Position numbers and translations under genes: made by a program
Source: Stropharia rugosoannulata
Lineage: Eukaryota > Basidiomycota > Agaricomycetes > Agaricales > Strophariaceae
Direction: 5' to 3'
DNA: 64,000 bases
Assembly (NCBI GenBank): GCA_028532985.1
Contig: JANCIK010000002.1
Span: forward strand, 4,278,001 to 4,342,000
Shown here: piece by piece, positions 34,929 to 45,098 of the stretch
Position numbering within the stretch: the stretch's first letter is position 1
Layout of the letters: each line of letters begins with the position of its first letter
The notes under the pieces: model-generated
Seen by the model: only the letters and a program-made list of their open reading frames with translations
The model's database searches: none
Told to the model about the DNA's origin: nothing

Positions 34929-35306
34929 TTAGAAGACAGAGACGCTCTGCCAGTTGAATCTGTGAATGGCCGTTAACATTGGACATCTGGATTAAATTTT
35001 TTTGAGAAGGGCTTACCCAGCAGGAGCGGTGGCGCATCCAGATCCAGAGCCGCGGGTCAAGCTGGAGCCGTTGGTGCACGAGTCGTGACCTCCACCAGAG
35101 ACGAAGAAGTTGATGCGGTTAGGAACACCGGAGTAGCTGATCGACTTGTACGAGCTCGACCCAAGGGTGAGGCAGGTGTTGGTGTTGACGGTGTGAGTTC
35201 CACCGTTGGAGCCAGAGCAGTCAGCACCGTTGAAGAGGGTGACGGTGGCAGCCATGGCCTGGGAAGCGGCGAGCGCGACGGCAACGAATACGGTCTTGAA
35301 TTGCAT
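34929..35306 (-). CDS. Four-cysteine small secreted protein, copy 4
   Basis: 106 aa; exons 35306-35017 and 34959-34929 on the minus strand, phase 2, 57-nt intron. Signal peptide MQFKTVFVAVALAASQAMAA. The middle of the gene (NTNTCLTLGSSSYKS, GVPNRINFF) matches copy 1 at nucleotide level. The 3' end (RGSGSGCATAPAG), the start of the intron, the last exon and the 3' flank match copy 2. All four cysteines and the FNWQSVSVF end are kept. Upstream is the same TATA box (35422-35431). Function unknown; secretion is the only firm inference. Confidence 0.9.
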
Positions 35307-35421
35307 CGTGAAGGTTTAGCTGGCTGTAGAACAAATTAGTATGTAGAATTGGTCTAGAGAAGGACAGCTGACCTTATCGACTGCAGGAAGAGGAGCTGAG
35401 GGGTAGTAGTCTAGGACGTGT

Positions 35422-35431
35422 GGTATTTATA
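35422..35431 (-). promoter_or_regulatory. TATA box of four-cysteine copy 4
   Basis: GTATAAATAC on the minus strand about 115-120 bp before the ATG at 35306. Confidence 0.65.
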
Positions 35432-37023
35432 CAATTTTTACGACCCTCACTTGCTGTGTCACAGAATTTTCGAGCGCTCATGTTCTCGCTAGCATACGTT
35501 GAGTCTTGGTACATCCGAACTTTGCGTTTAGCAAAGCATTGTGAGCATACCAAGTGCCAAGATCCATGTAAACTCAAGGACAACCCTGAACAGCCACAGA
35601 CAAATAGGATGAAGACGAACATCGGAGCCGAGATGGAGTTGTATAGGATGTATTACACTCATCTGATCGTACTCCCGGCAATTCCCTGGACTGCCGGAAG
35701 CATCAAAGCACGGGTGTCGCGGCTAGATTTCTCTTGAACTTGTTCAGCTGATTACTGATTTCTACCCCATCTGCATTTTTTACGTGAACAGTTGGAAAGG
35801 TATTGTTACTGACACTTACAACGTATATTATACTATGTTCCCGTCTAGTATACAAAGTGGAGCAAATAGGCGCCTGCTCTGGTTCCGAGTCTCCATTCAC
35901 AAGCGATAGTCCCTCAATTCTCTTCCGTCCTCGAGTACCGCCTAGTACCGCCCCTTAACAAGTGCCAAGATATCTGTCTGTGTATACATATGTATGTATG
36001 GACACATGTACTGATAATCATCTGGGGTGAATCCGCAAGTCGAATCCGCCAGAATCCGCCTCTCCCGGATATACGGCCAAAGTGGTTCGATGATCCCTGA
36101 TGATCCACATCAGACCTTGTAATTTCGGCTAAGTTCTTCCAGGACCCAAGAGCGCCCGTACAATAAAGCTATTAAACCTGATAAACAAGAATGTGCCCGG
36201 TGCCGCCCTTCCGACTCGGAGATGCAGTATTGAGTGGAATGGTGAACCCAGCTCCATGCGTTCTTTGAGACACAATCGCTGCTAACGTTCACTCACCGTA
36301 GCTCGGAGAAAAGAGAGCTCGGCAGAGTAGGCCATTATAGAGACGCATGAACCTTGAAAATTACAGATGCATATGCGTACATTCGTAGTTTCTGATTTTG
36401 ACACGAGTAAGATCGTCGATCAAATGAGCGCCGAAAAACATTTTATTGAAGCGTCAAAGATCTACGAGGCTCGTCGCCAGTATGTAAGACCTCGTACTCT
36501 AGAATATCACGAAATGTGAATATTGTATGTTTATAGGGCTTACAAAAATATCGCGAACCCTGTGGTAGTAGGACCCGTCGTGTACTGCTTATTTTGGTTG
36601 ACAATGTGAGTATTGCGAGTACTTGACTGAGACTCATTCGGAGGCGCATGATAATTGACAAAAGTAAGTCTGGCCGCCGCGCCCGACGTATACAAGATGC
36701 CTCCGTAGAGTCTGGATATGAGCGGCTACTTTCAAAACAAATCATTTGCAAATTGAATATCACCATATGGGTTATTGAAGATCAAGATCAGTTTCTCCAG
36801 ATTGCTTCCGTGGAAACGCCTTTGCCTGCCATCGCGCTGACTTTAACCTTGGCACTTTGACCGCTGATCACTGTAGTACGGTAGGGTACTCTAGGGTATA
36901 GTTCACCGAAAGCGCAGCAGGAAAATACCAAGAATCGAATCCACGATATTGCGTGTAGCAAGTCATTCCACTTTCCGATATCCCACGCGCGGATGTGTGC
37001 CACCTAAGTCCAGTTTTCAAAGG

Positions 37024-37031
37024 TATAAATA
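37024..37031 (+). promoter_or_regulatory. TATA box of four-cysteine copy 5
   Basis: TATAAATA about 120 bp before the ATG. It is followed by ctcctctgcctccagtcgat and a probable 5'-UTR intron (CAG|gttagcaattctc to ctacttcag), nearly identical to the leader of copy 3. Confidence 0.7.
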
Positions 37032-37148
37032 TCAGAGTCTCTCAGAGTCTTCCAACCAGCTCCTCTGCCTCCAGTCGATCAGGTTAGCAATTCTCTTCTG
37101 CCTGAGTTACATACATACAGCTAATTTCTACTTCAGCCAGTTTTCATC

Positions 37149-37529
37149 ATGCAGTTCAAGACCGTCTTCCTTGCCACCGCCCTCGTCGCCGCCTCCCAGG
37201 CCATGGCTGCCACCGTCACCCTCTTCAACGGTGCTGACTGCTCTGGCTCCAACGGTGGAACTCACACCGTGAACGCCAACACCTGCCTTACCCTCGGCGG
37301 CAACTCGTTCAAATCGATCAGCTACTCCGGTGTCCCCAAGAGCATCAACTTCTTCGTCTCTGGTGGCGGTCACGACTCGTGCACCAACGGCTCCAGCTTG
37401 ACCCGCGGCTCTGGATCTGGATGCGCCACCGCTCCTGCTGGGTAAGCACTTCTCACTGACTTCTACTACAAAGCGCCGATGCTAATGACTCTTCTCAGAT
37501 TCAACTGGCAGAGCGTCTCTGTCTTCTAA
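37149..37529 (+). CDS. Four-cysteine small secreted protein, copy 5
   Basis: 107 aa; exons 37149-37441 and 37499-37529, phase 2. The protein encoded by exon 1 reads the same as copy 2 throughout (LATALVAASQ, NANTCLTLGGNSF, GVPKSINFF, RGSGSGC), while its promoter, 5' leader and intron resemble copy 3. Signal peptide, four cysteines and the invariant FNWQSVSVF end are intact, so this is an expressed-looking member. It lies at the right edge of the secreted-gene island. Confidence 0.9.
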
Positions 37530-38127
37530 ATATCAGAACTTGCACATACATTAGTATTAGATCCATTGTGTAGTGTACATAATGGAATCTCATCGTAAAG
37601 CAAAAGATATCTCACTAAGTTCACATTCCCACGAGGTGGCCCAATGTTGGACTTGCTACTAGGTGTCATTTCAATCAGTTAAAGCAATTGCAACCTATCT
37701 TACTTCCGAATCGTGAACCCTCACATGAGAAATAGAGTCTGACTATCCCATAAGTGACAGTTATCTCGAGACCAATATAAACGCCTGCAGGGGTGGGTCC
37801 CTATCAATTTTTTGAGTGAAAACAAAGTGCAAGATTACTGAAGATGATGTAACGAAGGTGGAGTGTAATGAAAGTATATACTATGTTGTACAAATTATGT
37901 CGTAAGAGATAGATCGTAAAGGAGTGTAGACGCTGGTCAGGACGCTAGTTAATGAGTGTGTGTATGGTAAAATCAGAAAAACAAGTAAAAATACAGTTTT
38001 ATCGTGTGTCTATGTGCCCCGATTGCGGTGATGTACAATGAGGTATTTTGATGCCCTAAGTCGAATAAGTAAATCTAAAAAATTATGTGTAAAAAGAAGA
38101 AGAAAAAGGATTGTGGGTGTAAATGAA
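37530..38127. other. Spacer, no gene seen
   Basis: About 600 bp of AT-rich sequence between two convergent 3' ends. It should contain both polyadenylation regions. Confidence 0.5.
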
Positions 38128-38694
38128 TCAAAAGGATTTGTTCAGGACATCGACCTCCTGGGAGGTAGACCCAAGAGCAGTGAAGTCGTCCTGCTCAAGG
38201 ACGTCCCAGTCAGATGTGGCCGCACTCCGATAGGAAAGGTACTCCTCCTCGAGCTCGGCGAGAGGAGCTTCGAACGGCGTCACAGGTGCCGACGACCAGG
38301 GTGAGGTGCCCAACGACGACACCTCGGACTTCCTCCAGAGGTTGACGAGGGAACCTTCGAGAGCGGGAGAGCTCCCCGCTTGCAGATCCATAATCGCCAG
38401 CGAGTCGATGAGGGAGTCAAGGGAGTCGTACTCCACACGATCGTCTGTGTAGATGCATAGTTGATCGTCGTCAGACCGGGAAAAAAGATCCCTGTAAACC
38501 AATTTATGCCTCCTTTCCATCGAGCGCCAGCTCCTGGCGGCGAGGCGTCTCCACTTCCTGATTGACGCATCGAGAGGCTTGCGCGCCAAGAACCACATCA
38601 TGTACAAGCTGCACGGGGCTCGGCGCTTGTCATCGGCCTCGGGTGCATTCCTACGCCAACAGGGACAGAAGACATCCTCGATGATGTCCGGCAT
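38128..38694 (-). CDS. Unrecognised protein, ~188 aa
   Basis: Single open frame on the minus strand ending LNKSF. I chose the ATG giving MPDIIEDVFCPCWRRN; an in-frame ATG at 38763 would add 23 AT-rich codons and is less likely. The sequence has a basic, tryptophan-rich first half (WFLARKPLDASIRKWRRLAA, RSWRSMERRHKLVYRDLF) and an acidic second half (LAELEEEYLSYRS, SDWDVLEQDDFTAL). No signal peptide or helix long enough for a membrane. GC content is clearly higher than the flanks, which supports coding. I recognise no family. Confidence 0.55.
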   Translation of the reverse strand: MPDIIEDVFCPCWRRNAPEADDKRRAPCSLYMMWFLARKPLDASIRKWRRLAARSWRSMERRHKLVYRDLFSRSDDDQLCIYTDDRVEYDSLDSLIDSLAIMDLQAGSSPALEGSLVNLWRKSEVSSLGTSPWSSAPVTPFEAPLAELEEEYLSYRSAATSDWDVLEQDDFTALGSTSQEVDVLNKSF

Positions 38695-38763
38695 CGTGAA
38701 AGTAAACAAATTATGAATTTTTAATCGACTTTGGGCATTTTCTGCCTCGATATTGATGAGCAT

Positions 38764-39681
38764 CGCCGCCCACGGGCCTCCTCCAGAGTCGGCCACAGCC
38801 ACCTGTGGCTTACGTGGGTAAGGCCGCCCAAGACGACCATGCGCTAGAGCGTATCATTACTCAGTTCAGTTGCACAGTATTATATCTGAAGGACTAATAT
38901 ACCTGTATGCGCGGGCCTCACTGAGGGCATTTTTATGGGAATCAAAAAAGGAGAGGAGATGGGGCCCCAAGAGGGGGAAGTTGGGAAGCTCTACAGCTCA
39001 GACGTGCTGCTTATAAGCAATTTGTCTGCGAAAAGTTGGGTGTCGGATGAGATCGCGTATGAGCATGTTTTGCTAATCTAGGCATATACCACACCTTTAT
39101 TTCCTTGCAGTTCTCACAAGATTGAAGGTGTGAGAGGTAGAAAGTGGTCGAAGCTGCCTCATTGCAAACTTAAGGATGAAATTTTTGAAATCATCGAGGT
39201 CCGATAAATAAGCTCTGGAAAGATCAAGGAGAAAATGCTTCAAGCACATCGAGGGCAAATGCGAGACGGAACAACGCAAGTACCCGCTAGTTGCTTTCTA
39301 CTGTAAAAGTTGGTCATGATCGCATCCAAGTAACAAGTAAAACAAACCTAATATTAGAAGAAAAGGTGGGCAGTAGGAAGCGAGCAAGTAATTACGAGCC
39401 GTGGCATGGTGGCATCGCCTTTCTGCAGATGTCAAGAGGTTGCAAATTCGAATATTAGCCGGCACCCCAAGTAATGCTGACGTTGTCGCGATAAAGACAT
39501 GTTTGTTCGCGAGCTTAAGAGCTGCATGGTTTTAGACAGGGTCGAAGATAGGATTACAACCCCAGAACACAGACAGCGTCTTTGTTGAATATCCGCCGAT
39601 CATTTGTGTCGTAATTATGATAACAGCCGCGTTCATAGATCAAGCATCGACTCCGTATTTGCTTATTAAATTTACACGATT
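38764..39681. other. Spacer with a possible tRNA-like relic
   Basis: No protein gene is seen. Around 39400-39470 a stretch has an A-box-like tggcatggtgg, a GCA-type loop (ctgcaga) and a weak aaattcgaata, but the stems do not pair well. The right end is the 3' flank of thioredoxin. Confidence 0.4.
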
Positions 39682-40274
39682 TTATGCACTGACGAGTGTA
39701 ATAGCCTTTTTGACGAGCTCCTGCAACGGGATAAGAAAAAATTGGCAAAAAATAAACGAAGAAACGTAACGCACGTCAAGGCGCTGAGGGACAGCTCCAA
39801 CGACTTCAGCAACTTTGTTTCCTTTGTGGAAAAGAATGAAAGTGGGCATCTGGAATACATGACAAGAGCATAAGAAACAGATCAAAATCTACCCGCATAC
39901 TAAGCAACGCACCGCACGGATACCGCACTCCGCCGCGACCTCGACCTGTTCATCGGTATCAACCTTGTAGAATCCGACTTTGTCGCTTCCTGCGGCCTCA
40001 GAGAAGCGCTCAAATACAGGAGATATGATACGACACGGCCCACACCAGGTAGCCCAGAAGTCAATGATGACCGGGATGTCCGAGTCGATCTGAAGTTATG
40101 ACGCGATTTTGTAATGCGACGGGCGTGGTAGGATTCCGTGAATGAGAGGGAGTAGAGACCGTGACGGCCGGGGCAGAGGGTGATGTTGCCATCAGTAATG
40201 ATCCATAATCAGTGGCATTATATGCGTACCAGCTCCTTGAAGTTTGCAAAGGATGTGATAGCAGCGACGGGCAT
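39682..40274 (-). CDS. Thioredoxin
   Basis: Cytosolic thioredoxin of 111 aa, a dithiol reductant for peroxiredoxins, ribonucleotide reductase and methionine sulfoxide reductase. Exons on the minus strand: 40274-40230, 40089-39913, 39849-39775 and 39720-39682, all in phase 0. Order of features: [15 protein letters not shown] start, [11 protein letters not shown] with the WCGPC active site, [20 protein letters not shown], the cis-proline segment [12 protein letters not shown], and C-terminal helix [12 protein letters not shown]. The length is normal and no signal or mitochondrial targeting sequence precedes it. The cis-proline Met-Pro sits exactly at an exon start. Confidence 0.95.
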
Positions 40275-41100
40275 GGTGGAAGACGTTTGCGAGGATGAGG
40301 AAGATTGTAGACAGCGTCGGGGAGATCTTGAAGAAATTAAAGGAAGGCACGTGTCGTGGCTGTGCCATTAGTAATATACTCAATGTTTGTCTCACGTAGT
40401 AAGTCAATATTCAGTAAGTGTATGGTAAAGTGAAATTGAAGTGGAAAGCAAATGGAAGGATTAATCAAGGATTAATGCGACTTGACGGTATTTCTCGCAG
40501 GCTCATAACGACAAAAAAATAGCAAACATAATGTTCTCTAATATGCCCGCTGTGGCTTACATGTAACACCTTGCAAAGTGATGCCGCCTGCTGGAACGTA
40601 TAAAATGATGACATGCCGCTCCTGCCATTAGGCTGTTATTCCAAGGAGAATATTTATCCGAAGTACTTATGTACACCAGAGTTCATGGAAGATCGAGATT
40701 TCATTTTTATTTTTTTGAGCCAACACTCGAGTTGGCAGTTTGGACAACACAAAGCATTTGACGAACATGATCCCAAACTGTCACCATACTTAAAACTGAG
40801 CATCCTCGTGCCCAGTGATTATTCTCGCAACCGAGACGGCGTCCCGATTGAGAAGAAGAGTACGAGATTGTCCAAACTCATAAGTACCATTACTCTGCCG
40901 ACTAAATACATAGGACTTTGAAGTTAAACGTACAAACGCATCCATCGATTACTACAGTATACTGACAGCCCATCAAGATTTAGACCCATGACGTGATAGT
41001 TCGTAGTATTTGGATAGTGAAATCAAAATCATTACATACATCAAGAATCTCAACCTAGGTTATCCTTGTACGTCACAACCGTAGTTTTTAATCTGGCCCT
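40275..41100. other. Spacer, no gene seen
   Basis: Thioredoxin promoter on the left, CFEM 3' flank on the right. A 102-codon frame at 40613-40921 has no family features or context and is not annotated as a gene. Confidence 0.45.
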
Positions 41101-41850
41101 TCAAAGGGCAAGAGCGCAGGCTACAAATGCTCCAACAAGGGCAGCAGAGCCGTGTTTGAGAGCGAGAGTACTAGCGGCGGCGGTTTGAGAAGGAGCGGGC
41201 GTACCCGAACCGGTGTTGGAGGCATTTCCGGCACTGGCGGGTGATGTAGGTGTTGAACCGGCGGCAGAGCCACTAGTGGTCGCACTACCCGCACCCGTTG
41301 CCGGTGGGGTGGCAGTCCCAGAGGGTGCGCCAGCGGTTTGCGTGGAGTTGTCGGCAGCACTGGTAAAGGGGACAGAGTTGGTGGTCGTTGCGCTCCCTGT
41401 CGCTGAAATACCAGCTTGATACATTAAATTCAAAGGTTAGGTTGCTTCGAGACTGTATAATATCGAAAACGACGCACCGGCGTCGCATTGACTGGACTGA
41501 AGCTGAAGAGCAGCCTGAAGGTCATTTGGGGTGCAGTTCATTGTAAGGCATGCTGCAGCGTCTGTTTGGAACTGGGCTGAGGAGCATACACAGGTTACAT
41601 TCGTGCTAAAGTGGTTCGGGTACAATGAGCAAATTACCATGTCAGTAGAGGTGTTAACTTACAATGACCCGCAGCCATCAAGAGTTGCAGCGTTGCTGAC
41701 ACACTGTATGACACAGGGACTGATGCCAGCGAGTGCAGATGAAGTGGAGTTGGCTGCACTGGCGGTGGCTGTTCCAGTCGAATTGGAAGCGCCCTGGGCA
41801 CTAACGGACACGGAAGTGGCTGCAAGCGCGAGCAAAACGTTGAAGAGCAT
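41101..41850 (-). CDS. CFEM-domain protein with GPI-anchor-like tail
   Basis: Cell-surface protein of about 205 aa. Exons on the minus strand: 41850-41663, 41605-41478 and 41402-41101, with agreeing phases. Signal peptide MLFNVLLALAATSVSVSAQG. The CFEM domain follows with eight cysteines in the expected order: SPCVIQCVSNAATLDGCGSF, NVTCVCSSAQFQTDAAACLT, MNCTPNDLQAALQLQSSQC. Then a Ser/Thr/Gly/Pro-rich, probably O-glycosylated stalk, ending in a hydrophobic segment (SAALVGAFVACALAL) that fits GPI attachment. CFEM proteins bind haem or act in surface recognition in fungi; the role here is unknown. The asparagine-rich start of the mature part offers several N-glycosylation sites. Confidence 0.9.
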
Positions 41851-44800
41851 TTTTCTTGGTATGGAGGCTACGAAGGAAAGGAGGACCTGAGATAGTATTG
41901 AACCGTGCACCACATTTTATAATATCATGCCAGGTCAGGGCTGGGAATGACATCGGTGGGAATGTGGGGCATCTAGGCTGGCACGGGAAAATGCCGCGAC
42001 CTTGCCTCAACCGAGCAAGACCCATCAACCTTCCCCGAAAGTTCATCCCCCAAGTTTATTAACCTACCGGTAACCTTACGTTCGAGGGCGCTATGTAAGA
42101 TGATATGTAACCAAACATTGTTTTTTTTGGAGGTATACAGTGTTCTGCGTACCATCCACACTGAAGTGCGAGCCTGCGCGTTCAACTTTTCTAAACCTTC
42201 CGTCCGGATAATGAAACCTGCATATGTAGTGGTACGACAATTGAACTTTCATTGCAAACCGCCTGTCAGGTTTTAGGGTCTCGAATACGACATATTGAAC
42301 TATTGCGTAAAATCCAAACTGACATCAAATAGACTACTTACATAGGAGGCTTTACTTCGGCCCAATGTCTTCCCATCAAATTCTTGTATCCCTCCTTGAA
42401 TCTCCCTACGCGTGCACACTCACATAGTCGGTAAGCTCCAGAATGAGTTCTTCGTGTCATAATTTCTTCACTCATGACCATCTTCGCGAACTACTATGCC
42501 TCCGCGTCGCTCTCACCCCAACATAATGTGACTTCCTGCAGGGCTATTTCCGTAAATGTCATGGGAATGGAAGGTCAGTGAGCCAAGCCATGTTGTCATG
42601 ATCTGCAGCATTCATTCCAGGCAGTAACATGCTGAGATGAGATTCAAGCAGCTTGAAGTTGTCACTGACACCCAGAGCTTCACTGACTATAACATTATAA
42701 TTAGCCCTCGGCGCTGATCAGACGCTTCAGGGCTTGTCGCATATCTATCCAGAAGAACTGGGGAAGCAGGGACTGCGCAGAAGAAATCAAATGATATCGC
42801 AGCATTGTGAAGGGTATTAATAAACTGATTCACAAATATTCACAGCAAGTTGGTAGAAGCTGCTTTGAAACGTTAGTAATAGTTGTGTGAACCCACTTCC
42901 TTTGCCCGATGTACGTGTGAGCTCAGCTGGAGCCTGACCAGGTTTAGAAGTCCATAAGTAAGGTGGACCCTCACTATGCTGTTCAGGATAACAGCGACCG
43001 GGCATAAGGGTTTTTGTTATGCTATACAGTGAGATGTTTCAGATCTACCAAAAAGTGTGGACTATATACAAACTGTATACCAAGTTGACACGACAGTACA
43101 TCGACGAGCTTCGTGAACACCAAGTGTATTTGAGGACATCACTTGCCAAACCAGCTTGTTGGGGACGTGAAATTGAATGATATCTGGTTACTAGGGGCTT
43201 AACTCCTCGCTATAGTCGTCGAAGACAGGGTGGTATACGTTCATTTCCTAATTTGTCGCTATGTATATAATAGACTAGTATCAGGTCTAGTTATGTAGTG
43301 CATTAAGACGCTAGGATGAAACGGATGATTTTGTGGAATTTAATTACTTAGTAGGTGATGATGTGTCCGAGTTCCAGTCCTGGAGCGTTGGCTTACGGCC
43401 TTCGGTCGGAAGAGCAGCTTTGAACAGGACGGGATCGCGACTGGGATGAATGGCTCTTCGAGTCCCCAGTTACAGACAGAAAGCAGGCAGAGGCGATGGT
43501 GTCGGCACTGTGTTAAGGTTCCAACGGTCAATAGCACGTTAACCACATTGAAAGATCCCGAGTAAGTAAGCAACCCCTCCGAAAGCTGTCGGATCGCGAG
43601 TTTGCTGAAGTATATAGTCAGAGAGTTAGTAGTAAGAACCAAACCCTATATGTACAGGATGCCCATTCGCACTGTCACTTATGATTATGAGCGAGTTATT
43701 TCCCCAGATTTAAATATGTACAAGTAATTCGGAGACTGGTAGTACGCCAGGACGAGGCTAGTTCGACTGTCGCAAAGACCTAGCAGCGAGCATAGATCAC
43801 AATGCACGCAGTTGTGCGGCGCCTGATATTTGATGCCCGAATTTCTGAAAATCACTGCAATAGCGGATGAACCAGTAAGAATTGTCATTTCGGAGGGATA
43901 TTGAGATCCAAGCACGGCAGTTATGAGTATCTCATTAAAGCTTAGGTCCCAGCGGATAATTGATGCATGCAGAAAAAGATCGTGATAGGCCAAACGGTAG
44001 CCAGATATAAGAAGGATGTAGAGGACAGGGCGTATGAAAAACCATTACTAGGTCAGATTCTGAGGCAAATCTCTCCAGACAGTGTACCTTCCATACGACT
44101 TTGTGTCCTTTTCGATACTTGAACCTAGGCAATCCGGTAGAGTTAGTTGAGAGTCAGTGATTTGGGAGTCGGGACGTAGCCAGCTATCCTTGTCGGGAGT
44201 AATTGAGTGAGCATTAAGTTCGTCAGGAAGTAATGGAGTATATACGCTACAGATTGGTTTACTCAACTGAAGAGAGAGAGTTTGTGACCGATGTAGGTAC
44301 AAGTTGAGATGGGCCGGGGGTGTTGAAGACGTAAAATGAAGGATTGAAACACTGAAAAGCAGCGCCGACTGTTGGCGCGGAGCTTTAAAATTGCGTCAAG
44401 TAAGTCGGTAGTTACCGGAAACATACCTTTCCACCCGCACCTTATCTGTACCCAGGCTTGCACTTTTCCAGAATGCACGCCTTTTCAAACTAACCAATAT
44501 GCAAACCCAAAAGGCTTGCTGAGACCGTCAATTATAAGCGAATAGGCATCGACGACTCGACGTACGGCCAGTATGCCCGGCTAGGAATCGGATTTTGAAC
44601 GGGGATCAGTTCTTATCGACGCATGCTTCGCCGCTCCTTTGCAAATGCGCTGCCTTGCTCCACAGCGTCGACTTCCATACGCAGCGACACGATGATTAAA
44701 TCTCAAGCTTGGTCTTCTCTGGCTTGTATGCTTTGGACGGTGGGCACTCGAGGATGATCTTTCTATAGTACGAGGACACCAATCTTCCGCTGACAGTCAG

Positions 44801-45098
44801 GTCCTCTGTCCAGAACAAGTTCTTGCAAGCTTGCAATAGGGAGATTGAAGCACGGTAGTAGTAGAGATGGCCAACTGCAATCAATTTGTATCGGAGGCCT
44901 CGTGCCGTTAGCTTTAAGCTGTGTCAGAAGAAGGCTTCTCGTTCATTACGTCCTAGTCCCCGCAGCCAATTTTATGAGCCCGAATAACATCGGAAGCCCG
45001 GGTCTACGTCCACAACTTGCTTTCAACCTTTGCCTGCTTGTCGCTCTCCACCTCCAACTACATAACTCTTTCTCGTTTCATCGTTCCTGGGGCACTCG
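41851..45098. other. Long gene-poor region
   Basis: 3.2 kb without a supported gene. One minus-strand frame at 44696-44884 (62 codons; contains YYRASISLLQACKNLFWTED and ends KTKLEI) looks protein-like in composition and may be the last exon or relic of a lost gene, but no upstream exons could be connected. The last ~150 bp is the promoter of the next plus-strand gene. Confidence 0.45.

Larger units (their letters stand above)
35307..37148. other. Spacer between divergent secreted copies 4 and 5
   Basis: 1.8 kb. The two genes point away from each other; each end holds a TATA box and leader. Nothing coding is supported between 35740 and 37000. Confidence 0.5.

Noticed and set aside
39400..39475. 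tRNA-Cys(GCA)-like stretch
   Set aside because: It has an A-box-like word and a GCA loop, but acceptor and T stems do not pair and the B-box is degenerate. At best it is a relic.
40613..40921. 102-codon open frame on the plus strand
   Set aside because: No family features, no splice partners, AT-rich codons; lies between two well-explained genes.
44696..44884. 62-codon minus-strand frame ending KTKLEI
   Set aside because: Protein-like composition, but no upstream exon could be joined and no family was recognised; mentioned only as a possible relic.
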